In this document: positions 29,186-38,238 of the stretch, piece after piece
How the letters are laid out: the number at the start of each line of letters is the position of its first letter
Numbering within the stretch: position 1 is the stretch's first letter
Assembly: GCA_051872775.1 (NCBI GenBank)
Contig: JBJEEE010000088.1
Coordinates: 3,416 to 67,415 of the forward strand
Source: UMGS75 sp051872775
GTDB taxonomy: Bacteria; Bacillota_I; Bacilli_A; ML615J-28; CAG-313
Length of the DNA stretch: 64,000 bases
Direction of reading: 5' to 3'
The notes under the pieces: model-generated
What the model was told of the DNA's origin: nothing
Databases searched by the model: none
What the model saw: only the letters and a program-made list of their open reading frames with translations
Made by a program: the position numbers and the translations under genes

Positions 29186-30430
29186 TTATTCTTTCTTACA
29201 TTTAATTCCTATTTTACATAATTTCCCCATTATATCATCATATCCTCTAAATATGTATTCTGCTTGATTAATAATAATCTGTTTCCCTGATATTACTCCC
29301 GCAACAATCATAGCAAATCCGCATCTTAAATCGTTTGCTTGTACCATTCCACTGATTAATGGTGATGGATTAATGGTAATTAAACCTTGATTCATTTCGA
29401 TACTTGCTTTCATTTTACTTAGTTCTTTTATATGAGAGTTACGAGATGGATATATGGTTTCATTTATCTTTGATGTATCATTTCCATTTAACAAAACTGT
29501 TGATAATATTGGTTGTAAATCAGTAGGGAAATAAGGATATGGGCCTGTTGATATATTGATGTTTTTTATATTTTCTGGAGACTTAATCTCTATAGAATCC
29601 TTTAAAATGGTAGTTTCTCCACCTAGTTTATTAATCACTTCTATAACGTTTTCTAAATGACTAACATTAACTTTATTAATTTTAATCTGAGAATTAGGTT
29701 TTGCCATTGCAAGAAACATATAGCTTCCTGCTTCTATACGATCAGGCATAATCGAGTATGTTGTTTTATGCAGTTCTTTTACTCCTTCAATCACGATAGA
29801 ACGCTTATCAATAAACTGTATTTTAGCACCCATCGATTGCAAGAAATGAATTACGTCTATTACCTCTGGTTCAATTGCAATATTAGATAGAGTTGTTTTC
29901 CCTTTTATCAAGACCGTTGATAGTATAGCATTGATGGTACCTCCTACTGTTACTGTACTGAATGTATAGTTTATTGGGCGAAGTTTTCTTTTTTTAAAAT
30001 ATATTTTTTCTTTTTCTGTTATATCTAATCCCATTTGTTTATATAATTTTAAGTGAAAATCAATTGGTCTTTTTCCGAAATTACATCCTCCAGGATAAAG
30101 AGTTGCAAAGTTATTTTTACGATGTATTAAGGGGGAGATGAGATAATATGATGCTCTTAGTTTTGATACAAAGCAACTATCTAAATCCTTTTTAATTCTG
30201 TTAGCTCTAATTACTAGTTTACTTTCCACATAGTTATAGTTTACACTTACTCCCAAATCATCTAAAATTCTGATCATACTTATAACATCAGTAATGAGAG
30301 GAACATTATATAGAGTTATCTCTTCTTTTGATAGAAGTGAAGCGGCTATTATTGGTAAACAAGCGTTTTTAGAACCACTTATTTCTATTTCACCTTTTAT
30401 GATACTTGGGCATTTAATTTTTATTTTCAA
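29186..30430 (-). CDS. murA: UDP-N-acetylglucosamine 1-carboxyvinyltransferase
   Basis: 414 residues, the normal length for MurA, which transfers enolpyruvate from PEP to UDP-GlcNAc in the first committed step of peptidoglycan synthesis. Key residues are in place: GSKNA with Lys21-Asn22, and the fosfomycin-target cysteine Cys116 in PGGCNFGKRPID. The start is a TTG behind AAAGGATG; no better in-frame ATG exists. The gene is alone, divergent from aspA. The many low-GC substitutions (Lys, Asn, Ile) fit the rest of the window. Confidence 0.93.
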   Translation of the reverse strand: MKIKIKCPSIIKGEIEISGSKNACLPIIAASLLSKEEITLYNVPLITDVISMIRILDDLGVSVNYNYVESKLVIRANRIKKDLDSCFVSKLRASYYLISPLIHRKNNFATLYPGGCNFGKRPIDFHLKLYKQMGLDITEKEKIYFKKRKLRPINYTFSTVTVGGTINAILSTVLIKGKTTLSNIAIEPEVIDVIHFLQSMGAKIQFIDKRSIVIEGVKELHKTTYSIMPDRIEAGSYMFLAMAKPNSQIKINKVNVSHLENVIEVINKLGGETTILKDSIEIKSPENIKNINISTGPYPYFPTDLQPILSTVLLNGNDTSKINETIYPSRNSHIKELSKMKASIEMNQGLITINPSPLISGMVQANDLRCGFAMIVAGVISGKQIIINQAEYIFRGYDDIMGKLCKIGIKCKKE

Positions 30431-30500
30431 TTTTACACATCCTTTTTAGTTAGCCATACATTATAATTTATGTTTTTTTTCTACTTTATAGCACATTTTC

Positions 30501-30529
30501 TTGTTTTTTATTTAAAAATATGATATTAT
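30501..30529 (+). promoter_or_regulatory. Probable promoter of aspA-dppA
   Basis: TTGTTT, 17-bp spacer, TATTAT with upstream TG (extended -10), about 50 bp before the aspA start. Alternative AT-rich -10 boxes exist nearby, including TATAAT at 30540, which has no matching -35. Confidence 0.45.
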
Positions 30530-30579
30530 ATACATAATGTATAATTATATATAAATCAATATATAGAAAGGAGTACACT

Positions 30580-32004
30580 ATGAGATACCGTATCGAAAAG
30601 GATTCCTTAGGAGAATTAAAAGTCCCTGCAGAAGTATATTATGGAATTCAGACCCTTCGTGGTAAAGATAACTTTGAAATTACCAAACGTGGCATATGTC
30701 GACAAATGATTAAATCATTAGTTATCGTTAAAAAGGCTGCCGCGAAAGCTAATCTTGATGCAGGATTACTCAATGAAAAAGTTGCAAAAGCTATTATGGC
30801 TGCTTGTGATGAAATATTAAATGGTCGTCTTCATGGACAATTTGTTACTGATTTAATTCAAGGCGGAGCGGGTACTAGTATGAATATGAATGCTAATGAA
30901 GTAATCGCTAATCGTGCCGAAGAAATGTTAGGAGGTAATCGTGGTGAATATTTACTTGTTCATCCCCTTGACCATGTAAACTGCAGTCAATCAACAAATG
31001 ATGTAATTCCAACTGCTGGTAAAATAGCTATTATCAAACAACTCAAAAAAACTATCGTAGAATTAAAAAAATTATATAACGCTCTTTTAGATAAAGGTAA
31101 AGAATTTGAAAATGTTATTAAGATTGGTAGAACCCATCTTCAAGAAGCCGTACCTATTACTTTAGGAAGAGAATTTACTGCATATGCGGGAGTATTAAGT
31201 CGTGATATTAAAAAACTTGAATTAAGTATTGACTATTTATCAGAAGTAAATATGGGCGCAACCGCTATTGGTACAAGTTTAAACGCTAATTCCAAATACT
31301 TAAAGAAAGTAGTATTTTATTTGACTAAGTTTTCAGGTGAGGAATTGCGTGGTGCTAAAGACTTAGTTGATGCTACACGTCATCTTGATAGTTTTAATTT
31401 TGCAAGTTCAATGTTAAAAATTACTGCTGTTGACCTATCTAAAATGGCCAGTGATTTACGACTTATGTCTTCTTTAGGTGAAATTAAACTTCCTTCGATT
31501 CAACCTGGTTCATCAATTATGCCAGGAAAGTTTAATCCTGTAGTACCTGAAGTAGTAAATCAAGTAGCATTTTATATTATGGGACTTGATGTTACGGTAA
31601 CTAATGCTGTTGAAGCTGGTCAACTTGAACTTAACGTCTTTATGCCTGTTATCTTGATGTCATTATTTGAAGAAATAACTACCCTTAGACGAGCAGTTCG
31701 TACCTTTAGATCAGCCGCAATCGAAGGACTTAGTGTTAATCCTGATATTGACCAAAAGATTGACGAACATAATGTCTCTTTAGCAACTGTACTTGCACCT
31801 CATATTGGCTATGACACTGCTTGTGAAATAATCCTAGAAGCCAATCAATCTCATTCATCAGTTAAAGAACTAGTAGTTCAAAAAAAGCTTCTTACTAAGG
31901 AGGAAGCTGACACCATTTTCAATCTTGAAGTTATGACTAAACCTGGAATTGTGGGAGAAGAACTAATGAAACAAAAGAAAGAAAAAGGTGATGAAAATGA
32001 ATAA
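30580..32004 (+). CDS. aspA: Aspartate ammonia-lyase
   Basis: 474 residues of the fumarase/aspartase superfamily. Family blocks are SQSTND (135-141), GRTHLQ (183-188) and the catalytic loop GSSIMPGKFNPVVPEVVNQ starting at residue 310. The PVVPEVVNQ ending of that loop, and the N-terminal RIEKDSLGELKVPAEVYYGIQTLR, favour aspartase (L-aspartate to fumarate plus ammonia) over fumarase C. The start follows AGAAAGGAG. The stop codon overlaps the start region of the D-aminopeptidase gene, so the two form an operon for amino-acid or peptide use. Confidence 0.9.
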   Translation: MRYRIEKDSLGELKVPAEVYYGIQTLRGKDNFEITKRGICRQMIKSLVIVKKAAAKANLDAGLLNEKVAKAIMAACDEILNGRLHGQFVTDLIQGGAGTSMNMNANEVIANRAEEMLGGNRGEYLLVHPLDHVNCSQSTNDVIPTAGKIAIIKQLKKTIVELKKLYNALLDKGKEFENVIKIGRTHLQEAVPITLGREFTAYAGVLSRDIKKLELSIDYLSEVNMGATAIGTSLNANSKYLKKVVFYLTKFSGEELRGAKDLVDATRHLDSFNFASSMLKITAVDLSKMASDLRLMSSLGEIKLPSIQPGSSIMPGKFNPVVPEVVNQVAFYIMGLDVTVTNAVEAGQLELNVFMPVILMSLFEEITTLRRAVRTFRSAAIEGLSVNPDIDQKIDEHNVSLATVLAPHIGYDTACEIILEANQSHSSVKELVVQKKLLTKEEADTIFNLEVMTKPGIVGEELMKQKKEKGDENE

Positions 32005-32830
32005 ACAAAAAAGTTTAAAAGACTTAAAGATATTTATTAGTGTAGATATTGAAGGGACTTGTGGCATATCAAATTGGAAGGAAACTGAACTTGGTGAAGC
32101 TGAATATAATTATTTTCGTGATGAAATGATGAACGAAACAATTGCTTGTTGTGAAGAACTACTCAATATGGGTATTACAAATATAACCGTACGTGATGCT
32201 CATGATTCTGCTCGTAATATTATTCCATCACGTCTTCCCAAAGAAGTAACTTTGATTAGAGAGTGGACTAACGGACCTTGTGATATGATGGCAGGCCTTG
32301 ATGAAACCTATGATGGCGTTATTTTCATTGGTTATCATTCTCCCGCAAGAAACATTGGCAACCCACTTTCTCATACCCTTACTACTTCTTTAGTTCATAT
32401 CAAGATTAATGATAGTATTGTAAGTGAATATTTATTAAACACTTATTATGCGCAAACACAGTTTAATGTTCCTGTTATTCTTGTTTGTGGTGATGATGCC
32501 TTAACTAAAATTGTTAAATCAGATAATCCTAATATCAAAATTGTTTCAACCAATGTTGGGCTTCATGGTGCAGTCATTACTAAACATCCAAGTCTTGTTT
32601 ATGAAGATATTAAAAATCAAACTCGTAAAGCCATTGAAGGATTATTAAATGGTACTGATTATTTGGTTAAAGTTCCTAATGAATTTAGAACGCAAATTCA
32701 ATTTAGAACACATGCTAAAGCTTATAAGGCTTCTTTTTTCCCTAATGCTAAGTTTTTAAATAATGATCAAGCTGAGCATTACACGACCAATTTTTTGGAA
32801 TCTTTAATCTTTATTATGTTTAATGAATAA
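31997..32830 (+). CDS. M55 family D-aminopeptidase (DppA-like)
   Basis: 277 residues. The N-terminal FISVDIEGTCGISNW contains the DxExxxG zinc motif of family M55, followed by VRDAHDSARNI. DppA of Bacillus is a self-compartmentalising decamer that releases D-alanine from D-Ala-containing peptides. The ATG at 31997 is chosen over in-frame codons at 31988 and 31991 because AAGGTGA, inside the end of aspA, lies 5 bases before it. Coupling with aspartase suggests a catabolic role, possibly recycling wall-derived D-peptides; that part is inference. Confidence 0.88.
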   Translation: MNKQKSLKDLKIFISVDIEGTCGISNWKETELGEAEYNYFRDEMMNETIACCEELLNMGITNITVRDAHDSARNIIPSRLPKEVTLIREWTNGPCDMMAGLDETYDGVIFIGYHSPARNIGNPLSHTLTTSLVHIKINDSIVSEYLLNTYYAQTQFNVPVILVCGDDALTKIVKSDNPNIKIVSTNVGLHGAVITKHPSLVYEDIKNQTRKAIEGLLNGTDYLVKVPNEFRTQIQFRTHAKAYKASFFPNAKFLNNDQAEHYTTNFLESLIFIMFNE

Positions 32831-32831
32831 T

Positions 32832-32881
32832 AAAAGACTGAATAGTGAAATTGATTAGATTTCATTATCCAGTCTTTTTTT
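32832..32881 (+). terminator. Intrinsic terminator after aspA-dppA
   Basis: A long hairpin with stems AAAGACTG / CAGTCTTT and TGAAAT / ATTTCA around a 7-base loop, then seven T. Confidence 0.85.
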
Positions 32882-32910
32882 ATAAACTTTAACATTTAGT
32901 ATCGTTTTTA

Positions 32911-33780
32911 TTATTTATTAATCATTTTTCTTATGAACTTTTCGATATCATCTTTTATTTTTTCTTCTTTTAGAGCAAAGGCAATACTTGCTTTCACATA
33001 TCCTGCGTGATCTCCTACATCAAAACGTGTTCCGTTGAAATCAATTGCATAGACATGCTCTTCTTGAAGAGCATCAATGAATGCATCTGTTAATTGTACT
33101 TCATGAACACCATCATATGGTTTACGTTTTAAATAGTCAAAAACGTTACTTCTTAAAATATATCGTCCCACTCCCGCAAAATTTGATGGAGGGTTTTCTT
33201 TTGGTTTTTCAATCATTCCGTTAACTAACATAATTTTAGATACATCATTTATACTAACGATTCCGTACTTATGTGTTTCTTCCCAAGGGACTTGCTTTAC
33301 ACCAATATAATATGCCGGATTATGATTATAGGAATCTATTAAATCTTTAATTCCATAGTTTTCTTCTTGTTCTTTCATTACTAAATCATCGCCTAGTAGT
33401 AAAGCAAAATCTTCATCTTTAAGGAGATTTTCACAACATAGTAAAGCATCGCCTAATCCTTTAGGACTAGGTTGAACAACAAATGTTATCGTAATATCTC
33501 TTAGCAGTTGATCAAGTTCATCAATCTCTTTGTTTCTTGATTTCAAATCATCATAATACTTACTATTTAAATCAAAATAATCTTTAATACTTGATTGTGA
33601 TTCGCTTATTACAATAATTATATCTTTAATTCCTGCATTAACTACTTCTTCAATTAAATATTGAATTGTTGGTTTGTTGATAATAGGAAACATTGTTTTT
33701 AATACACCTTTTGTTACTGGTAAGAATCTTGTTCCCTTTCCAGCAACCGGTATAACTGCTTTAGTTATCTTTTTATTCAT
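32911..33780 (-). CDS. galU: UTP-glucose-1-phosphate uridylyltransferase
   Basis: 289 residues, normal length for GalU/GtaB, which makes UDP-glucose for surface glycans and glycolipids. The N-terminal nucleotide-binding motif is VIPVAGKGTRFLP, followed by TKGVLKTMFPIINKPTIQYLIEE. In most family members the middle of this reads PKEMLP, so VLKTMFP is a mild departure, but the catalytic Lys is kept. Later blocks LGDDL and GVGRYIL also match. RBS AGAGGTAT. A single gene between the terminator at 32832 and the LRR gene. Confidence 0.92.
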   Translation of the reverse strand: MNKKITKAVIPVAGKGTRFLPVTKGVLKTMFPIINKPTIQYLIEEVVNAGIKDIIIVISESQSSIKDYFDLNSKYYDDLKSRNKEIDELDQLLRDITITFVVQPSPKGLGDALLCCENLLKDEDFALLLGDDLVMKEQEENYGIKDLIDSYNHNPAYYIGVKQVPWEETHKYGIVSINDVSKIMLVNGMIEKPKENPPSNFAGVGRYILRSNVFDYLKRKPYDGVHEVQLTDAFIDALQEEHVYAIDFNGTRFDVGDHAGYVKASIAFALKEEKIKDDIEKFIRKMINK

Positions 33781-33933
33781 TTTATACCTCTATTTCTTAT
33801 CATATAATATTTATCAATTGATAAAATTTGTAAAGTACTATTATTTTACATTATTAAAATATTTTGTCAAGTAAAGAACTATGAAACACATTATTTAATA
33901 TAATTATTAAATATAGTTATTTGCTTGATAATA

Positions 33934-33993
33934 TAAAAACCCTATTTGGTAGTTTGTAATAACGATTATTGACAAACTAATAAATAGGGTATA
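33934..33993 (-). terminator. Intrinsic terminator of the LRR gene
   Basis: A long imperfect hairpin (ACCCTATTT / AAATAGGGT, continuing with TAGTTTGT / ACAAACTA) followed by TTTTTAT on the minus strand. Confidence 0.85.
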
Positions 33994-34001
33994 TTTTATT
34001 T

Positions 34002-37000
34002 TTATTCTTGATAGCCCCAAACTACAGTGATATCAGTTGAATTCCAACCATCAACCCAACCATCTGGTTTAGATGCGGCGGCACATTTAATTGTTTTTAA
34101 TTCCGTACAACCAACAAAGATAGCTCTTGCAATTGTAGTTACACTTGATGGAATTACGATATCAACTAAATTTGTACATCCGTTAAAAGCATTTAGATTA
34201 ATAGTTGTAATTGTATTAGGCATATTAATCTTAGTAACTGTTGTAGCATTAACAAAGGCATTAGAAGCAATACTTACTACAGTGTATTCGACTTCATTAA
34301 CGTTAACAGTTTGAGGTATAGTTACTTCGTTTGCGCTACCATTATAGTTAACAACTTCTGCTTGGTTTGTATCAGCAGCTCCATCTACACCTTTAATTGT
34401 TTCAACAGTGATATACATATCATCAATGACTACGAATTCACCACTTACTTTACGACTACCTACTAATTGATCAAAGTTTTGTGCCCATGTAGCTGGTAAT
34501 GTATATGATACTGTTCCATCTGAACCAGCAGTAGCAGTAATTGCGTTAGTTAATAATACCGCTAATGATAAGTTAGCAAAAGCGTTAGAACCAACATTTA
34601 CAACTGTTTCAGGAATATAAACAAAGTTAAGACGTGCACATCCTTCAAAGGCTTTTGAACCAATGGTTTCTACTAATTCAGGAATAATTAATTTAGTAAA
34701 TGAAGATGACTGACAATTGTAGAATGCGGAAGCACCAATTACTTCAAGAGTTGAAGGAAGAATAAAATTAGCAATACTTCTACATCCTTCAAAGGCACTT
34801 TCACCAATCTCAACTAAGTTAGCTGGGAAGTTTACATCAACTAAGGAAGTACATGATTTAAAGATACCTTTTGGAAGAACTGTAATTAAACTTGGGATAG
34901 TTACTGCTGTAACACTTGCACATCCTTCAAAAGCACTTTCCCCAATGTATGTGATTTTTTCACTTAATGGAAGTTCCGTAACACAAGCACAACCATTGAA
35001 GGCACTCTCTTCAATTACTTCTATATTATCTACATTATTTACAGATACTAACGAACTGCATTTTTCAAACATTCTAGTTGGAATTGTCTTTGTTGATGAA
35101 GGAAGAGTAACTGTTTGAAGACGAGAGCAATTATAGAATAATCCTTCAGGAAGTTCTGTAATACTATTAGAAATTACAACTTCTTTTAGATTATTTGCAC
35201 CACTAAAGGCATATGGATTAATAGTTTCGACAGAACTTGCAATTGTGTAACTTTCTTTTGAATCACCGGCAACATATAGCATTAATACCTTACCATCTTT
35301 AGATAAAAGAGCACCGTTTTCCAATTTGTATTTTGGATGATCATCAGAAATTGATAATGTTTGAAGTGATGACCAATTACGGAATGCACCTACGCCGATA
35401 GTTTCTACTGCTTGAGGAATACTAATACTTTTTACTTTGTTACAATCTGCAAATGCATAGTCACCAATATATTTGATTGATGATGGAAGAGACAACTCTT
35501 GAATACCTGTGCAACCTGAGAATGCTCGTTTACCAATAGATTCTAATTTATTTGATTCAGTATCAAATACAACAGTAGTTAATGATTGACAATTGATAAA
35601 GGCATTATCACCAATTGATTCTAATTCAGCGTTGAAAGTAATACTTGTTAAATATACAACATTGATAAAGGCAGCATCATGAATCTTAGTTCCTTTTAAC
35701 ACTGTTACTTCAAGCGTCTCTGGATTTTCTCCACCTAAAATACAATCAAATGATGGATTATCAGCTTCTTCTTTATTTCCTACATAAGGAATAGTAAGTG
35801 ATTGTAAATTAGTACAACTTACAATTGCTTGTTCTGAAATTTCAAGAACAGTTGCAGGAATAACTAAATTAGTTAATGAACGACAATCCGTAAATGCACC
35901 AGCATGAATATATTTAACTTCAGCAGGAATTACAAAACTTGATACAGTACTTGCGGATAAATATTGAACAAGTTCTGACATATCCTTCGTATATAATACT
36001 AAAGATGAGTATTTTTTTGAACCTTCAGTGATTTCGTTTACTACAAATTTATAACTTGGATTATCTTCACTTATGATTACTTTCTTTAAAGCACGGCAAT
36101 TATCAAATACTTTATCACCAATCGAAGTAACATTGGAGAAATCTGCTGATGTTAATGCTGTACATCCCGCAAAAGTACGATCTTCAATTGTAGTTACACC
36201 TGTTGGAATAACAACTGAAGTAAGTTTAGCACAATTCATAAATGCAGCTTCGCCAAGCGATTCAAGATTTGTAGGTAATACAAAACCAGCAAGTTTTGAA
36301 CATCCCTTGAAAGCATATGATCCTATTCTTTTAACATTGTTAGAGATGTTAACAGTAATTATTGAAGAACAATCAACAAAAGCAAAATTAGGAATATCAT
36401 AATCGCCTGCAATTGTTATTTGCGTTAAGCTTCTTGGTACATTGTTACTATTATTGCTTGAATTTGTAGAACCAAAGATATATCCAAATAAAGTAGTTTT
36501 ATTAAATACATATTCACCTTGTTGGTCTTTTACTAGTTCGCCTGTTCCTTTATCAACTGTAAAACCAGTACCGATAAATGGTAAACTTATACTCTTAAGT
36601 CCACTGCATCCTTCAAAGGCACCAGCACCGATACTCTTTACAGTAGTTGGAACAACTATATTGGCAAGGCTTGTGCATCTTGCAAAAGCTGAGCCTTCAA
36701 TAATTTCAACAGATGGTGATAATAATTGAGAAACTATGCTATCTGTTAATGAACTACATCCTGCAAAAGCATTTTGTGAAATCTTAGTTAAATTAGTAGG
36801 AATATTATTAATCGTAGCAAGTTTTGCACAACCTGAGAAAGCATCATTTCCAATATTATTTATTGATGAAGGAAGTGTAATTGTAGTTACAAACTCTAAA
36901 TCTTTAAAAGCTTTTTCAACTATCTTTTCTCCACCAGTTATTTCTATTCTTGTTAGTGTTTCAGGAATAGTTCCAAATACACTCATAAACACTGTATTAC

Positions 37001-37874
37001 TATTCATTGAAGTACCTACAAACGGAACGGAAATTGATTTTAAACTAGTACATCCAATAAAAGCATTTAAGCCAATTTCTTTTACAGTATTTGGAATTAC
37101 AAGGTTTTCTATACTATCTGCAGCAAAGAAAGCACTACTATGAATTTTGCTAACACTTGAATCTACAGTGAAATCTGAAATATAAGTTTTTAATACAACG
37201 ATGATTTCTTTTGTTCCATCTTCATTATTTAAGTAAAGAACACCATTGTCGCAACTAAATAATGTCGAATTAGTTGCTATTTCTAATTCATCTAATTGAT
37301 CACAACCAGTAAATACACCTTCACCAAATGATTGGATACTTGATGGGAAATAAAGTGTGCTTATAGCTGTATCCGCAAAAGCTTTATTGCCGATTGTTTC
37401 AATACCTTCTTTTAAATCGATTTCTTCAAGTGAAGAACAACCCGAAAAAGCATTATCTTCAATGGTCTTTACTGATGAAGGAATCACTACTTTTTCTAAT
37501 CTCATGCAATCTTCAAAAGCACCATAACTTATTTTTTCTAATGTATTAGGAAGTTTAACTTCCTTTAGATTAACACAAGATTTAAATGAATAACGGGCAA
37601 TATTTTTAATTTTACTACCACTCTCAAATGATACTTTAGTAATAGTTGAATTGTTTTCAAAGGCACCATTACCAATTAAGGTTATTTCTTTTGGTATTAC
37701 AACTTCTTTATCAGTACCATTATAAACTAATAAAGTTTTTCCCGTTGCATCTGTTTGAAATGTAGGTATAACTGTTTTTTTATTAACAACTGTAACTAAC
37801 AAAATTACTGCTACCGCAATTATTAATATGATAACTCCCCATGCAATCAAACTTTTTACTGTTTTTTTATTCAT
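34002..37874 (-). CDS. BspA-type leucine-rich-repeat surface protein
   Basis: 1,290 residues. Residues 8-31 form one membrane segment (AWGVIILIIAVAVILLVTVV) after a basic start, so the rest lies outside the cell as a signal-anchored protein. Nearly all of it is built of ~23-residue LRR_5 (BspA-like) units of the form IPxxVxxIGxxAFxGCxxLxxV, interrupted by short insertions and by VLYxxDG-type spacers. Near the C-terminus an unrelated ~90-residue segment is followed by three more repeats and the ending SKPDGW...VVWGY, common in BspA proteins. There is no LPxTG motif. Such proteins mediate adhesion in some host-associated bacteria; the partner here is unknown. RBS AAAGGAG. Confidence 0.88.
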   Translation of the reverse strand: MNKKTVKSLIAWGVIILIIAVAVILLVTVVNKKTVIPTFQTDATGKTLLVYNGTDKEVVIPKEITLIGNGAFENNSTITKVSFESGSKIKNIARYSFKSCVNLKEVKLPNTLEKISYGAFEDCMRLEKVVIPSSVKTIEDNAFSGCSSLEEIDLKEGIETIGNKAFADTAISTLYFPSSIQSFGEGVFTGCDQLDELEIATNSTLFSCDNGVLYLNNEDGTKEIIVVLKTYISDFTVDSSVSKIHSSAFFAADSIENLVIPNTVKEIGLNAFIGCTSLKSISVPFVGTSMNSNTVFMSVFGTIPETLTRIEITGGEKIVEKAFKDLEFVTTITLPSSINNIGNDAFSGCAKLATINNIPTNLTKISQNAFAGCSSLTDSIVSQLLSPSVEIIEGSAFARCTSLANIVVPTTVKSIGAGAFEGCSGLKSISLPFIGTGFTVDKGTGELVKDQQGEYVFNKTTLFGYIFGSTNSSNNSNNVPRSLTQITIAGDYDIPNFAFVDCSSIITVNISNNVKRIGSYAFKGCSKLAGFVLPTNLESLGEAAFMNCAKLTSVVIPTGVTTIEDRTFAGCTALTSADFSNVTSIGDKVFDNCRALKKVIISEDNPSYKFVVNEITEGSKKYSSLVLYTKDMSELVQYLSASTVSSFVIPAEVKYIHAGAFTDCRSLTNLVIPATVLEISEQAIVSCTNLQSLTIPYVGNKEEADNPSFDCILGGENPETLEVTVLKGTKIHDAAFINVVYLTSITFNAELESIGDNAFINCQSLTTVVFDTESNKLESIGKRAFSGCTGIQELSLPSSIKYIGDYAFADCNKVKSISIPQAVETIGVGAFRNWSSLQTLSISDDHPKYKLENGALLSKDGKVLMLYVAGDSKESYTIASSVETINPYAFSGANNLKEVVISNSITELPEGLFYNCSRLQTVTLPSSTKTIPTRMFEKCSSLVSVNNVDNIEVIEESAFNGCACVTELPLSEKITYIGESAFEGCASVTAVTIPSLITVLPKGIFKSCTSLVDVNFPANLVEIGESAFEGCRSIANFILPSTLEVIGASAFYNCQSSSFTKLIIPELVETIGSKAFEGCARLNFVYIPETVVNVGSNAFANLSLAVLLTNAITATAGSDGTVSYTLPATWAQNFDQLVGSRKVSGEFVVIDDMYITVETIKGVDGAADTNQAEVVNYNGSANEVTIPQTVNVNEVEYTVVSIASNAFVNATTVTKINMPNTITTINLNAFNGCTNLVDIVIPSSVTTIARAIFVGCTELKTIKCAAASKPDGWVDGWNSTDITVVWGYQE

Positions 37875-38019
37875 ATTTTTTACTCCTTTACAATTGTATT
37901 AATTCTATTCAACTCTATTTTTTACCTATACTTATTATTACAAAAATAATCAAAAAAATCAAGAGATTAGTTCAATAAAATTTATTAAATTCATTAACAA
38001 TTTTTTACAATTATATAAA

Positions 38020-38238
38020 TTATTGTTTATTATGCATTATTTGTCTTATTTGCTTAATCAAATTATAAAATCCAAGTGGGAAAATAATTATACTAATATA
38101 GCCAATTACTACAATTAAGTGTTTGAAAAAAGGATACTTATTAACATATACAACTAAAAAGTATAAACATACATATAATAAGAAGCCTAATATTGTGAGT
38201 AGAATCCATCCGATTAATTTCATTGTATTTTTCATCAT
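38020..38238 (-). CDS. Small two-helix membrane protein, function unknown
   Basis: 72 residues with two membrane segments (about 8-30 and 36-58) and a short basic tail. Its ATG overlaps the TGA stop of the upstream HAAS-domain gene (ATGA), so the two are translated together. I do not recognise a family. The tight coupling suggests it works with the upstream membrane protein. Confidence 0.65.
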   Translation of the reverse strand: MMKNTMKLIGWILLTILGFLLYVCLYFLVVYVNKYPFFKHLIVVIGYISIIIFPLGFYNLIKQIRQIMHNKQ

